Assembly (NCBI GenBank): GCA_025504975.1
Contig: JANUWI010000017.1
Location: 992,001-1,056,000 of the forward strand
Direction: 5' to 3'
Length of the DNA stretch: 64,000 nt
DNA from: Plenodomus lindquistii
Taxonomy: Eukaryota > Ascomycota > Dothideomycetes > Pleosporales > Leptosphaeriaceae
This document shows positions 23,137 through 35,086 of the stretch, piece by piece. Both the position numbers and the translations under genes were made by a program. Position 1 is the stretch's first letter, and each line of letters begins with the position of its first letter. The notes under the pieces are model-generated. The model was not told where the DNA came from. It made no database searches and worked only from the letters and a program-made list of their open reading frames with translations.

Positions 23137-23814
23137 ATGCGCTTCCCTTCATTCCCCATAGTCCTGCGCACATTCCACACATTCACCAACACTTCAACTG
23201 CAATCGTGCGTTCGAATTACGCCACCAGCCTCGGCCGTACACTATATCAACTTCCTCAGCGCGCGGTAATTCATCATTCCATGCCAAACATCCCCTTCCT
23301 AGGCTCCCTCTTCGGAACATCCAGCAGCATGGCAGATAACACGAAGTACGAGATATCAAAGCCTGAGGGGGAGTGGCAGGCAATTCTCAGTCCCGGTATG
23401 CATTCAGACTCTCACATGCATGCTTCCAAAGCTGGTGAGGCTAATACGTCGTCACCAGAGCAATTCAGAATCCTCCGTAAGAAAGGCACCGAAATGCCCG
23501 GTAGTGGAAAATACGACAAGCACTATCCATCCAACGGCGTCTACACGTGCGGTGGATGTGATGCACCGCTGTACAAGGCCAGTCATAAATTCGACTCGCG
23601 CTGTGGATGGCCTGCCTTTTGGGACGCCATCCCTGGCGCGGTTGGTCAAAGGCCCGACCCAGGACTTGGAATGATGAGGACGGAGATCGTTTGTAATAAG
23701 TGCGGAGGACATCTGGGACACATCTTCAAGGGAGAGAAATTTGGAAACCCCAAGGACGAGAGGCATTGCGTGAACAGCATTTCTCTGAAATTCTCTCCTG
23801 AGAACTCCAACTAG
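23137..23814 (+). CDS. msrB: Peptide-methionine (R)-S-oxide reductase, MsrB type
   Basis: Exons 23137-23395 and 23459-23814 encode 204 residues. The 63-base intron is a multiple of three without a stop, so the unspliced frame also reads through. Splicing is supported because it joins LSPEQFRILRKKGTE, the usual MsrB start. The enzyme reduces methionine-R-sulfoxide with thioredoxin. Visible signatures are two zinc CxxC pairs (CGGC and CNKC), SRCGWPAF, and the catalytic-cysteine motif RHCVNS near the end. From the ATG at 23137 the first ~48 residues are rich in Arg, Ser and Thr with no acidic residues, which looks like a mitochondrial targeting sequence. A second ATG at 23281 would give a cytosolic form. 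The in-frame ATG at 23005 is upstream and less likely. Confidence 0.93.
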   Translation: MRFPSFPIVLRTFHTFTNTSTAIVRSNYATSLGRTLYQLPQRAVIHHSMPNIPFLGSLFGTSSSMADNTKYEISKPEGEWQAILSPGMHSDSHMHASKAGEANTSSPEQFRILRKKGTEMPGSGKYDKHYPSNGVYTCGGCDAPLYKASHKFDSRCGWPAFWDAIPGAVGQRPDPGLGMMRTEIVCNKCGGHLGHIFKGEKFGNPKDERHCVNSISLKFSPENSN

Positions 23815-24317
23815 AGCTCGTAGAAGCATTTGTGTACAGATTGTGTATAGTAACGAAGAAATGAAGTTTCACTGTAACAAATGGTTTCTTCGTAAGCTAG
23901 GCTATCGGAACGCCAGAAATCTGCCGCAATGGTGCTCGTGCAGATGACGTTTCTAGGGTGTCGCAATATACCGCATGACAGATGCTCGAGTTGATCTGAG
24001 CTTACTGTGCGTTCACACAATGAATCAATGAGTTCCATGCTTGAAGGTGGTGCCATCGGATGGAAGCGGCTTGTCGGCACGTCAAGTTGCCGACCGGTAG
24101 CAGCGAACGACGCCACGCGCCTGTCAGGCAAGTGACACTCACCAATAAGCGCACCGTAACTATCGGAAGAGTCTTTACATTCAGCCGCTATCTTTAAATC
24201 CGACAGTCGTAATGCACGAACCCTCGCAGTTAGAAGCTTCGTGCTCTTTGACTGCACCGTGTGCTCAGTGCCGGCGTATCTGCGAACCACAGGTAGGCAC
24301 GACCACGAATAATACTC
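23815..24317. other. Intergenic, promoter of the MFS gene
   Basis: A 172-codon frame on the minus strand covers most of this space, but it has no motif and would overlap the transporter start. Nothing else is seen. Confidence 0.4.
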
Positions 24318-26335
24318 ATGAACGGTCACTTCGTTGCATCCTCTGGGTTGGCGAGCTCGCCTATAATATCAGATAGTGCGCAACCCAGTAACGATCCGAG
24401 AGATTTGGGCTCGCCATACACATTTGAGGAAGCGCGATTCGAAGACTTTGGTGATAAAAAGAAGGATAAGAAAGATGTTTTTGACGACGATGGCGATGAC
24501 GGAAGTATTGATGACTTTGACCAACGGATTCGCAGGTCACGCGACCAACGATTATCTCAGGATCCTCGAGCCGACAACAGACCTCCGCAAATCGACGATA
24601 TTAATCACGTTGCGGCTCCTTCGAAGGCCCCACCAATCTCATGGCGCGAGTTACCTCGAAAAGATCAGCTCTTTGTCATCACACTGGCGCGGCTGTCGGA
24701 ACCATTGACTCAAACATCTTTGGGTTCTTACCTATTCTACCAACTTCAGTCTTTCGATCCATCGCTTCCCGACTCGACAATCGCGTATCAGGCAGGCATA
24801 ATTCAAGCAGCATTCCCAGCCGCACAGTTCCTGACCGCAATCCTTTGGGGCCGCGTGGCTGATCACGAACATGGCGGGAGAAAGAGAGTCATCTATATTG
24901 GCTTGTTAGGAACGATGCTCAGCATCGTTGGCTTTGGCTTCTCGCATAGCTTTGCCATTGCGGTAGCATTCAGATGCATGGGTGGGGTGCTCAATGGTAA
25001 CATAGGTGTGATGAGGACCATGATCAGCGAAATCATCATAGAGAAAAAGTACCAAAGCCGGGCTTTTTTGATACTACCCATCACGTTCAACATTGGCGTT
25101 ATCATTGGACCCATACTGGGTATGTTCAGCCAGGAGAAGGTGATGCTCTCGCACCGCTAACATTGACAGGTGGTCTACTTGCAAATCCGGTTGCAAGCTA
25201 TCCTTCGCTGTTCGGTCCCGGATCCTGGTTGGGCGGCCAAGACGGAGTACAGTGGATGCAACGATGGCCTTATGCGTTACCAAATCTCATGAGCGCGGTA
25301 TTCCTGCTTTGGTCCGGATTAAGTGTCATACTATTTCTGGAGGAGACCAGCGAGCTTCGCAGGGACAAAGTCGACCCAGGACTACGTATCGGCCGTTGGA
25401 TCTCGCGTCACGTCTTTCGCAGAAGTGTTGCAACCGATACCGGATACGCAGCAATTCCAGTTGATGAGTGGACTGCCACTACCAGTCTAGAGCTCCAGCC
25501 CACTCCAACCACAGCTCAATTTCCCGTCGACGCAGCATTCGAGCAAGTTGGAAAGACTCCTCGACAAAAGCTGCCGTTCCGTCGGATCTGGACGCGTAAC
25601 TTGATCATTACTCTATGCGCGCATGGACTTCTGGCTATGCATGTCGGCGGTTTCAACAGTCTGTGGTTCATCTATCTATCGACCCCAAGGTTCAATCCTG
25701 CTGAACCTCATCCCCCAGATTTCAAACCCCACGGTCTTTTTCATTTCACCGGCGGCCTGGCACTACCGCCTCCTCGCATCGGTATTGCCCTCGCTGTCTT
25801 GGGAGTGATAGGCATCACATTGCAGCTGTTCATCTACCCAAAGCTTTCGGATCGTCTTGGTACCGCAAAGAGCTATCGCATCTTCCTCGCCCTGTTCCCA
25901 ATCAGCTATGCGCTAGCTCCGTTTCTCAGTCGTGTACCAAGTTGGGCGGCACCGCCAGACGGCGTGACTGGGCCCTGGATCTGGATGGCAATAACGCTTG
26001 TTTTATTCATTCAAGTTCTTGCGCGCACTTTCGCTTTGCCGTGTACAACGATTTTGATCAACAATGTAAGTCCACATCCGTCGGTACTGGGGACCGTGCA
26101 TGGCATTGGTCAATCTGTGTCAAGTTTCACGAGAACTTTTGGTCCGATCATGTTCTCATGGGTATTTGGTAAAGGTCTTGACATGGGCGTTGTCGGGCTG
26201 GCTTGGTGGTTGATGTCCGCTGTCGCAATCGTCGGGTGCGCCGTCGCTCAAGGGGTGAAGGAAGGAGACGGACACGAGCTGTTGCTAGACGATGAATTTC
26301 GGGACGCCGATGGAGTGGTTCGACGAGAGATTTGA
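24318..26335 (+). CDS. Major facilitator superfamily transporter
   Basis: Exons 24318-25119 and 25170-26335 give 655 residues. The 50-base intron (GTATGT donor, GACAG acceptor, with a CTAAC branch site close to the acceptor) joins GPILG to GLLANP. The first ~115 residues are a hydrophilic cytosolic extension with an acidic patch. About twelve hydrophobic segments follow in two groups of six, separated by a long hydrophilic loop. Loop 2-3 carries LWGRVADHEHGGRKRV, a version of MFS motif A with a short insertion. FRCMGGVLNGNIGV and GPILGG correspond to the conserved helix 4 and helix 5 (motif C-like) regions. The layout resembles the fungal YCR023C / zinc-induced-facilitator-like group, a proton-coupled exporter type. 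The substrate is unknown, and membrane location could be plasma or vacuolar. Confidence 0.9.
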
Positions 26336-26925
26336 GCCAGGTCTCAAGACAAGATCTGCGCAAACGTCGGCTTCGCCCGAGCTGAAAATCTACCATCCGG
26401 ACCCTCCTCAACTCTGGGTTGCGATAGGCATCCATTCCTATCTTTAACAAATTCCCGAATCCTGGCGGCTGGACCCTCCTTCGCTTAGGCAATGTCGTCC
26501 CACGAATGCTCTCACGCTGTGCGATAGGAACCCCCAAGACTTGGCGATGCGCCAAGCATGCAACGGTTATGTCGTGCCGCCTACCAAGAGCACCAATGAG
26601 GAAGTTCGTTAGTGGACCCCCGAGGAAGAATCAGTTTCCACGTTCTGAGGCCACACGAGCTTGTGTCTGTACATACGTTCAGTGTCGTTAGTTCGCAGTA
26701 TCGGATCAATCGCGGCTTGGATGAGCGGCCTGGATGCAATTCGCCGTTGTGTCGTCCACATGAGGGAGTCATGTAATCCGGTTAAGTATATAGAGCCCGA
26801 AGATTGCGAGGTCGTTGTTATCTTCAGACCTGCAGCTGGATCTTTCCGCATCGTCCACGGACTCATTCCATACTGCTCGATCTCAGATTTGTACACGTTT
26901 CGACCCGACTAAACCCGTACCCCCA
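26336..26925. other. Intergenic, nothing recognised
   Basis: Space between two plus-strand genes. The in-frame ATG-less extension before 26926 contains alternative starts but no conserved sequence. Confidence 0.45.
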
Positions 26926-28535
26926 ATGCGTTACGCTTTTTCTCTTGCCGGAGCCGGTGTGCTTCTCTCACAGGCATGCTCCGCAGAATGGCTCCTTCCA
27001 CAAGCTCGCAATTTCATTTATATCGTACCAGATGGCTTCGGTGTAGCGTCCCAGACGCTTGCTCGAGACTACGTCTCACTGTTACAGAACGGAGAAGACG
27101 CTACAGCGCCCGTTTCGATACAATTGCCAGCCGATCGACTGGTCATTGGAAGTGTCAGAACCATGTCAAGCGACAACTTGATCACAGATTCCGCAGCAAG
27201 CGCGACAGCATTCGCTTGCGGTGAGAAGACATATAACGACGGTATGCGATTCTCGAATACTCTACTCCTGAAATTTGTGCCCGCTGATACTTCACTAGCT
27301 GTCGGTGTCGATGATGATGGTCAGCCACTAGGTACTATCCTCGAAGCTGCGAAGAGCGAAGGTTTCAAAACTGGTCTGGTTGTGACATCCGTTATCAATC
27401 ATGCGACACCCGCATGCTACTCAGCGCATGTAGCAGATCGGGATTGGTACGAGAAGATTGCGGAACAGCAGATCGGGTATTCGCACCCTCTTGGTCCTCA
27501 AGTCGACATCTTACTCGGAGGCGGGCGCTGCTACTTCAAGCCGCAGTCCGATTCTACGTCCTGTCGTGAGGATGACATCGATCTCTTTGGCTACGCAGAG
27601 AGCAAAGGCTACCATGTCATGCAAGACCGTGCTTCCTTCGACCAATTCTCGATCGGCAACTTAACGGGAAATGCGACTGGTCTGCCATACATAGGCCTGT
27701 TTGCCGATGGTAAGATTTACCCGGCGGCTCTGACGACGCAGTCACTAATCTTGGGTTAGATGGTCTGATGTACAACATCGATCGCATAAAACAACCCAAC
27801 GTGGAACCATCACTCTTGGAAATGACAAAAACGGCTCTTGCTTCCTTGGATCGTGCAACCAAGACCACTCCTCGTGGCTACTTCATCATGATTGAGGCCA
27901 GTCGCATCGATCACGCGGGCCATGCGAATGATCCCGTCGCTCATTTACATGACATCTTGATGTACAACGAACTGCTAGAGTACGTGCGCGAATGGATAGA
28001 CGCACATCCCGACACCATGATGTTGTCTGCCGCTGACCACGAGACCGGCGGTCTAACACTCAATGGTTTCAATCCACTACCACTACGCAACGCAAGCATG
28101 TCCGCCGAGTTCGCCGAAGCACTTTGGGAATCTTACAACGGCACAGATCGACGTGGATATCTTACCACCACGATCTTGCCAGGTTACGGCCTCGACGAGC
28201 TCCCTGAATCGGATATCACGACTATTCTGAACAGCGACGACATCGCTGCGGAGCTTACCGAGCGCCTAAGCGCGAAAGCTGGCGTCAACTGGTCTACTGG
28301 TGATCACACTGCGAGTGACGTTACGCTATATGGATACGCCAGCGGTGTTATGGGAAGTGGATTGAGGGCGGATATGGCTGGCAATTGGGACAACACAGAG
28401 CTTCCCAGATATCTTGAGGGGGTGCTTGGTTTGAGTATGGCGAGCGTGACGGAGAAGTTGAGGGCAGGAAATGGAACATGGGTTGGCAAGCGAGACATGA
28501 GCGCGATGAAGAAGAGACACAATCATTCCCATTGA
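26926..28535 (+). CDS. Secreted alkaline phosphatase
   Basis: Exons 26926-27241, 27299-27709 and 27760-28535 encode 500 residues. The introns are 57 and 50 bases. The first is a multiple of three, but removing it joins YND to AVGVDDDGQPLGT, the expected family sequence. The second restores FADDGLMYNIDR. The start at 26926 gives a signal peptide (MRYAFSLAGAGVLLSQACSA). Active-site features are all visible: IVPDGFG for the first metal-binding Asp, TDSAASATAFACG containing the nucleophilic Ser, EASRIDHAGHAND and SAADHETGG for metal ligands, and TGDHTASD near the C-terminus. The enzyme hydrolyses phosphate monoesters using two zinc ions and a magnesium ion. No GPI signal or C-terminal membrane anchor is evident; the end is basic and His-rich (KKRHNHSH). 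Confidence 0.95.
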
Positions 28536-29200
28536 TGGACTGTGATAAATATCAGGCTAGGATGATATGTAGATGTGAAAAATTTTGGTAATGACTTTCG
28601 ATCAGACACTGCATATCGCTGGAGCCACGGAGCCACGATCTGAAATATTGGCAGTAGTAGCAGGACACGACACACGTTCGTTATTGAGAAGTCGAAGACT
28701 CACTTGCACTCTCAACATGCGCGACTAATCCGCGGACTACAGCCTCTGGACACATCGGATTACATGCCTGCTAGCTCCCGTATCATACCGAGGAAGAGCG
28801 TATGTACCAAAAGAAGACATTGATCTGCGCAGTACTAATACACCAATGGCTTGGCCTTAATACAGAGCTAGCAGGCATGTAATCCGATGCGGGTTCAGGC
28901 TGTAGCGCGATCAAAGCGATCGCTGAACTTGCCAATATCACCATAAGTAATCATATCGAGTCCTAGCTGCCTTTTGAAACATTAGCAAGCTCAAAGCTCT
29001 GTCTCATTGATGGGCCTCAACCGCGACTACCGAACGACCCCGCTCAAACGCGGACCGCGTGCGTGAAGCCAACGCATTTTGTTGCAAGCTTGCAGGTTTC
29101 CAGAGCTGATTACTTTGGTATTGTTTGTTGGCTCATATACCTCCTTGAAAGCCTTGCCCTTGCTCGCCATACACAATCTCAATAGACTTTTCTCAGCGAC
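28536..29200. other. Intergenic with an inverted-repeat element
   Basis: Contains the inverted repeat at 28738-28905, otherwise nothing recognised. Confidence 0.5.
28738..28905. repeat. Inverted-repeat (MITE-like) element
   Basis: Arms 28753-28777 and 28865-28889 are perfect 25-base inverted repeats (the first arm begins CATCGGATTACATGCC). Outside them, after a seven-base mismatch, CTACAGCCT at the left is matched by AGGCTGTAG at the right, so the repeat is about 41 bases long per arm. The 87 bases between the perfect arms have no frame. I could not define a target-site duplication. Confidence 0.75.
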
Positions 29201-30136
29201 ATGGAAACCTTCAAGCTCACACTTTCAAACAACGGTACCGTGAACGGGATTCGTTGCATACCTCCTCCGTCTACAACTCAACCTGGATCTCGGCCTTTGA
29301 TCGTCGCTCTCCACGGGGGTAGCTACGATCATCGATACTTTGATGCAACACCAGAAACGTCAGCGGCATTGACAAGCACAGCGCTGAAAGTACCGTTCGT
29401 CGCGATTGACCGCCCTTCATATGGCGGGACTTCCTCCATACTACCTCTTCCCGAGAATGTCGACTTTATCGAACAGACTGGACATTGGCTCCATCAACAC
29501 ATTCTTCCAAAGATCTGGTTGGAGTTTGGCAAGCCGAACAATTGTGACTGCATCATCCTGTTCGGCCACAGCATGGGTGTTATGGGAGCCACCGTCGCAG
29601 CATCACTCCATGCACAAGACGGCAAGCCTCTTTATCCACTGGGCGGCCTGATCGCCAGCGGTATGGGCAACAAAGCGCGCACCAGACCTACCCTCCCGAA
29701 TGCCGGCCCTGACCACGTTGTTATACCCATCGAAGCAAAGGACCATATCATGTTCAAGCCAAGTACCGCCTCCGCTGATGTCCTAGCGCAGACCGAGAGA
29801 CTCGACGGCCCAACACCCATGCGAGAAATGCAGAGTCTTTTTGACGATTACTGGGTGCCGTCTTGGAAAGACACGGCAGCGCATGTGGCGGTGCCTGTGA
29901 TGTTTGCCCTTGTGGATGATGATCCATTTTGGGTTGTGAATGACGATGAGTTGGCTATTTGTACCAAGGCTTTCGTCGCTAGTAGTCGTGTTGATGGGAG
30001 CTTGGTCAAAGACGCTCCTCATTGTATGGAGCTGAGTTATTGGTCGAGGGGATGGTATGCTCGTTGTTTTGGATTTGCGCTGGAATGCTCTGCTGGATTT
30101 GCGACGAGCGAATCTGGTGCAGGCGTGAGCGCTTAG
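29201..30136 (+). CDS. Alpha/beta-hydrolase
   Basis: A single-exon frame of 311 residues from the ATG at 29201. PLIVALHGGSYDH provides the oxyanion-hole strand and loop. VAIDRPSYGGTS is the usual strand-turn after helix A. CIILFGHSMGVMGA holds the nucleophilic Ser within GHSMG. An acid is likely in MFALVDDDPFW, and the catalytic His in DAPHCMELSYW near the end. The length and lack of a signal peptide suggest a cytosolic hydrolase. The substrate (ester, lactone or epoxide) cannot be told. The gene stands next to a long stretch of decayed DNA and faces away from the alkaline phosphatase tail. Confidence 0.9.
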   Translation: METFKLTLSNNGTVNGIRCIPPPSTTQPGSRPLIVALHGGSYDHRYFDATPETSAALTSTALKVPFVAIDRPSYGGTSSILPLPENVDFIEQTGHWLHQHILPKIWLEFGKPNNCDCIILFGHSMGVMGATVAASLHAQDGKPLYPLGGLIASGMGNKARTRPTLPNAGPDHVVIPIEAKDHIMFKPSTASADVLAQTERLDGPTPMREMQSLFDDYWVPSWKDTAAHVAVPVMFALVDDDPFWVVNDDELAICTKAFVASSRVDGSLVKDAPHCMELSYWSRGWYARCFGFALECSAGFATSESGAGVSA

Positions 30137-32898
30137 AGCTTCACGTTGAGAGACAATGGGTATTACCATAGGTAGCAAGTCAGAGCAGGGTAAGCGCAAC
30201 AAACAATGAGAGTACCAGTATCACGATTCAAATCACGAACGAGGTGGGAAAGCGCCGCAAGCGCGTCGTGAAAGATCGGCGGTTGCTATGACGCACCCAT
30301 GATCAATCGCCATCACGAATAGCCGTTGAGCGCCCTCGTTTCCTGAGTTTCCACATTGCGCGTCGAGCTCCATCGTAATGGCTGAACACCACGAAAGCTA
30401 GATCGCAAATTTGCCTACAGAGCTCATCTGAACCGTGATCAGCTTTCTCCCACCGGCCTACCACTTCGACTTTGCCCGTACGTGCGAGTATATTACAACG
30501 TGTTCCTCGGATGTTTTGAGATGCTACCACGACGCACCCCGCAAATGCAAAGTGCGCTCAGCTCAAGCCAGAGACAGTGCCAAGCCTGATTTGAAGCGTA
30601 TTCAAGCTCGATGGTCCTGGTCACAGCATGGTGAGAGCTGTCTGTACCCAGGTAGATTAAAGCTGCTGTCTGACTGATGCGTTCGACAGGCACGTGAACT
30701 CAGAGGTATGCCGAGACCGATATACATGGAAAGATTGGTATACCTTTCGTCTACATTTAACGACATCGCATGACGCAAGCCCGCCGCCGTTCAGCTGGAC
30801 GTCTCAGCCGTGAGAGGTTGAAGAATACATGACATCACTGGTGTCCCGCGTTGGCTTAGCGAGGAACAGCTCGAAAAGGCCCACGCGCAGGTCGAGGCTG
30901 GTCCTGTTGGACTCTTGAAGATACTGATACTAGACACAAACTCCCATCTCAATGAAACTTGTCCCCTGCGATAGTGTAAATGTAAGAAATGGCTCATGTC
31001 TCGGGCGGCTTCACGACATGATCTACCTAATTTCCAACAATTGAGCGCTGCTCGGCCCTTCGCCAGGGGTCTGCAGCCAACACAATATCGCGGTTGGCGT
31101 TACGTCTGGGACGTGGATGGATCTTGATGATGACTCTGCGTCGTCTTCCTTCCTCCTTAATTCTGTCATGGATCCTTCAGACATCAAGTCTGTCTAAATT
31201 CGTAACCTTACAATCTACTGGGACGACGAGGTAAGGGACGAGATTGAGGCGATTACCGGACTGACATTGCCATGAAGCTTCAGCATCCAGCACATATCCC
31301 TAGACGGCAATAGCGACATCGTCTATCTGTCATGGGGCCTGCTAACATCTATCTCCAAGCGGTTGCTCAGCTTTGCTCTTCGAGCAAGGACCGGAGAGGT
31401 CCATGACATACATATCATAGCAGGCATTCTTGCAGAAGAGCAAGGCAAGTTCTCTGGCTTCTATATGCTCTATGGCGGCACCGACGAACTCCAGTTCTTG
31501 GCAAACAATGTTGGGTGCACGTCACAGAAGAGCTTGTCACGGCCAGCACTCTTCGTAACCTCATGATATGTGTTGGAGATCCGTAGTCTTATTCTGAGTA
31601 GGATGCCCCAATGAGGCAATCATGCCTCGGCATGGCTATTGAAAGATGTATTTGCCGCAACATTGTTGGCATTCTTAGAATGCTCCGTACTTCGAGGCAC
31701 TCCGGTTTGTGTGCTCTATTCGCCCATCCCTAAGTACGACCGAATATAGTGGTTATACAGTGCCATCATGACATTTAAACGACAGGAGCTGGCTTGTCCA
31801 TCTGGAAGCGACGCACCTGGAAGCCACCGAGCGCGTGCCTGGTGCCGATGGGCCCAGGACGAAAAGACTGTACCTTCACCAACAGGCGTAAATTATCGGA
31901 ATAGGATACGGGCCTACCAATAGCTCCAGATGAGTACAGCCATGCCACAGGTTCGCAAAGAGGTGTCAGGCCAGATGACTGGGCGAGCAACCCACTTTGG
32001 AACTTTCGTACCGTCGCAACGTAGAAACTGTGGAAGTCGTTCGCGGTTTTAAGAGTACAGCCCAGACCTTTGGTCGAGGTTGACGTGAGCGCTATAGGGG
32101 TGAAGTACCGGCGTTTTCTGGAGTCACGCGCAAGGAAATCTCGAGACCATGATCAGTCGACATGCGCAAGAAAGCCACTCCAAATGATTCTCCGAGTGTC
32201 AGTGAGAAGCCCCACGTTTGGCGGATTGTCCACCTCATATCATTCGGCCCGGAATTGTGTGGATCCGGTCCGAATAATGTGGAACAATGTGCAGTCGAGA
32301 CGTCGCAAGCTCACTGCTTATCGAGCTCTACGAAATTCAAAGAGGTGCAACATGCGTCGCGTAGGATCGAATCCATAACTCCACGGCATTTACCCACATC
32401 GTACCGTACGACAACCCCGCTTCAAGTTTCATCGTCATCCCCGCAACGGTAGACACCCGTGTCCACGCATCTGCGTCTGTATATCACATAGGTAGTGGAA
32501 AATAGGGCCACGATATGCTTCGAACTGCCGATTGCTTTTGTGTCTCTTGCGATAGGCTGAGGTGGGCCGCGCTCGCTGACAATGTGTGTGGAGCCGAAGC
32601 CGCACCATGTGGCAGTAAACCTTGTTCCTACTCGCGCAACCCGCCAACGCCGAAGTAACGTGGTTGGGGTAAAGCTGCTCTATCGTGTATCATCAGGTAC
32701 CTTGATATGTTCTTTATCTCCAGACTCCACTGTGCACTATGTTATCCCAATGAGCATGGTTGATTACTGATTGCCCCAGAAAAGAATCATAAATTCCATA
32801 TAAAAAGAACATGACACCCCGCGCAGTGTCATCCGCCGTGATTCAATGACCCCAACTCCGCGAATTTGTCTGCAGCAATCCAAGTACACTCGTCCGTA
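30137..32898. other. Long gene-poor stretch with decayed coding remnants
   Basis: Almost 2.8 kb without an intact gene. Bases 30790-31566 hold a relic, listed separately. A 71-codon minus-strand frame at 31775-31990 is protein-like in composition but unrecognised. The last ~100 bases are the promoter and leader of the dioxygenase gene. Confidence 0.5.
30790..31566 (+). pseudogene. Decayed open reading frame, family not recognised
   Basis: Several plus-strand pieces read like protein but are broken by stops and frame changes. Examples are PRWLSEEQLEKAHAQVEAG near 30840, IRNLTIYWDDEVRDEIEAI near 31200, and a final stretch ending LYGGTDELQFLANNVG before 31566. No ATG-to-stop path joins them with normal introns. 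I cannot name the parent family. Confidence 0.4.
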
Positions 32899-34617
32899 AT
32901 GCCCGATTCTGGAGTCAGTCATGCCAATGGCACAACAAATGGAAAGGTCAAGAATGATGGGACCTACGGCCTGGCTTCGAATTGGCCTGCCGCCAACGAC
33001 CTCACTAATTCCAATGCACCAGCCCGTCTTGAGGGCGAAGTGGGTGACCTTGTGACTCTGGGCACGATCCCACCAGGAATCAACGGGACCTTCTATCGGA
33101 TGATGGCCGACCCATACGTGCCGCCAGATCCCAGGAATGTACCTCTAGATGGTGACGGCTCTGTCTCAGCGTTCCGATTCCATAATGGGCGCGTTGATAT
33201 GAAAGTCCGCTACGTTGAAACGGAGCGGTGGAAGCTTGAACGAAAAGCCGGAAAAGCTCTGTTTGGCATGTATCGCAATCCATATTCACATCATCCTTGC
33301 GTGCGAGCGGCTGTGGACTCGACAGCCAACACTAACGTCGTGCTGTGGAACGACCGATTGTTGGCGCTGAAGGAGGGTGGTCTACCTTACGGCATGGATC
33401 CAGTGCGTACTTTGCTCTCAAAGCTTCGCAATCCAATCGCTGACAGCAGCAGGACACTCTAGAGACTTATGGATACGATCCCTTTGCAGGCCAGGTCAAA
33501 GCGAAAACTTTCTCCGCACATCCGAAGGTTGACCCTTACACCAACGAGCTCGTTGTCTTTGGTTATGAGGCCAAAGGTCTAGCTACTACCGATGTTGTTA
33601 CTTATGCGCTCGACTCAAATGGCAAGAAGACTAGAGAATTCTGGTGTCATAGTCCCTGGGTGGCGGCGATCCACGATTGTGTCATTACCGAAAACTGGAT
33701 CGTACTCTTCCTGTGGCCATTCGAAGCAAGCATCGAACGAATGAAGAAAGGTGGTCACCATGTAAGTCACTCATGCCTTAGCCATCTTGGAAACTTTGCC
33801 TACTGACTCTGTTGTGCAGTGGGCGTGGAATTACGACCGTCCAGCCACATTCGTGGTGATCCCTCGCAAAGATGGTGCAGGTGCTCGATTCGGTTGGTCC
33901 AACGAAGAGACACGCTACTACTATTGGGAGAACGCCATGTTGATCCACACCGGATCAGCTTGGGAAGACGAGAACGGCATGATACACGCAGAGAGTTCGC
34001 GCGTTCACGACAACGCATTCCCATTCTTCCCTGCAGAGGACGGACGACTACCAGAGCCGAACGCGAAAGCCGACTACGTGCGCTGGACCATCGATCCTTC
34101 GAAGCCAACAAATTCTAAAGTTGGAGAACCTGAGATGGTATTGGATGTTCCTGCAGAGTTCCCGCGCGTGGACGAGCGTTTCCTCACAAAGGAGAACAAG
34201 TTTGTTTGGCTCAACGTATGGGTTCCCGATGAGAGCGACGGCGATAAGAACTTGTACCATGGCCTCAATGGTCTCGCGATGATTAACACTGAAACGAACG
34301 AGACAAAGTACTTCCGCGCAGGCGACAATTCGCTCTGTCAAGAGCCAATCTTTGTTCCTAGATCTGAAGATGCACCAGAGGGCGATGGGTGGGTCATGAC
34401 GATGATCGATCGTCGCGATGCCAACAGAAATGACATCGCCATCATCGATACGCGAAATTTCGAGAAGCCAGTCGCAATAGTTCAATTACCATTGAAGATG
34501 AAGACACAGATCCATGGTAATTGGGTGCCCGCAAAGAATCTGAAGATGAGCAAGAGTTTGGTGAGGGATGTCGAGATTGGGCCAATCAGTGGGCTTGGAC
34601 CTCTTGAGCCCCTGTGA
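32899..34617 (+). CDS. Carotenoid-cleavage / lignostilbene-type dioxygenase
   Basis: Exons 32899-33402, 33453-33761 and 33820-34617 give 536 residues; both introns are in phase 0. The start is the ATG at 32899. The family is iron(II) enzymes with a seven-bladed propeller that cleave double bonds in carotenoids or stilbenes. All four iron-binding histidines have plausible positions: FSAHPKVDP (about H191), AAIHDCVIT (about H242), MLIHTGSAWEDE (about H314) and TQIHGNWVP (about H503). N-terminal GEVGDLVTLGTIPPGINGTFYRMM and PLDGDGSVSAFRF are classic blocks of this family. Fungal relatives include stilbene-cleaving oxygenases and torulene- or retinal-forming enzymes. The lack of phytoene synthase and cyclase nearby, and the aromatic-type neighbours, favour stilbene-like substrates, but this is inference. 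It is convergent with the Zn(II)2Cys6 gene. Confidence 0.94.
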
Positions 34618-35086
34618 GCTGCACCCACTCCAGGGACCTTTCCATGCAACGGTTGAATTTCAATTGATTGCTGATCCACTCTTCCCTGTCCGAGATACTG
34701 TCTGTGGGTCACTCAATGAGATTGAAGAATTTATAGTTGGCGATGAATTGCTTTACTCTATATGTTTGAATATATTGAAATTTGCGCACCTCTTACCATT
34801 CTTGTGCCCCCGGAAAGATTTCGTCATAGGTATGTATAAAAATTCAAATCCCACATAATGCATGTTTTTAACTCTGCAATGTCTCCTAACTCGAGAGATG
34901 GCGGTTTAATTGTTGCCGCAGAGATGGTTTGAAGAATGTAGCCTGTAGACAGCAGCCCTGGACTAGTTTACAGGATAATAGGAATTACTAGCTATTAAGG
35001 CTCTTAAAAATTGGAATACTCCTAAAGTCAAAGCTACACAACTCGATAACGCTGTTAGATTCTTGAAACGACGCATCTATAAACCA
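34618..35086. other. Intergenic between convergent genes, partly AT-rich
   Basis: Holds the two 3' flanks. The part from about 34,900 to 35,090 is AT-rich and could be a short degraded repeat; no gene is seen. Confidence 0.4.

Noticed and set aside
23811..24329. 172-codon minus-strand frame between MsrB and the MFS gene
   Set aside because: No recognisable domain. It covers the transporter promoter and overlaps its start codon.
32366..32384. Sequence resembling a tRNA T-arm (GGATCGAATCC)
   Set aside because: No acceptor, D or anticodon arms could be folded around it. No tRNA gene is supported anywhere in the window.
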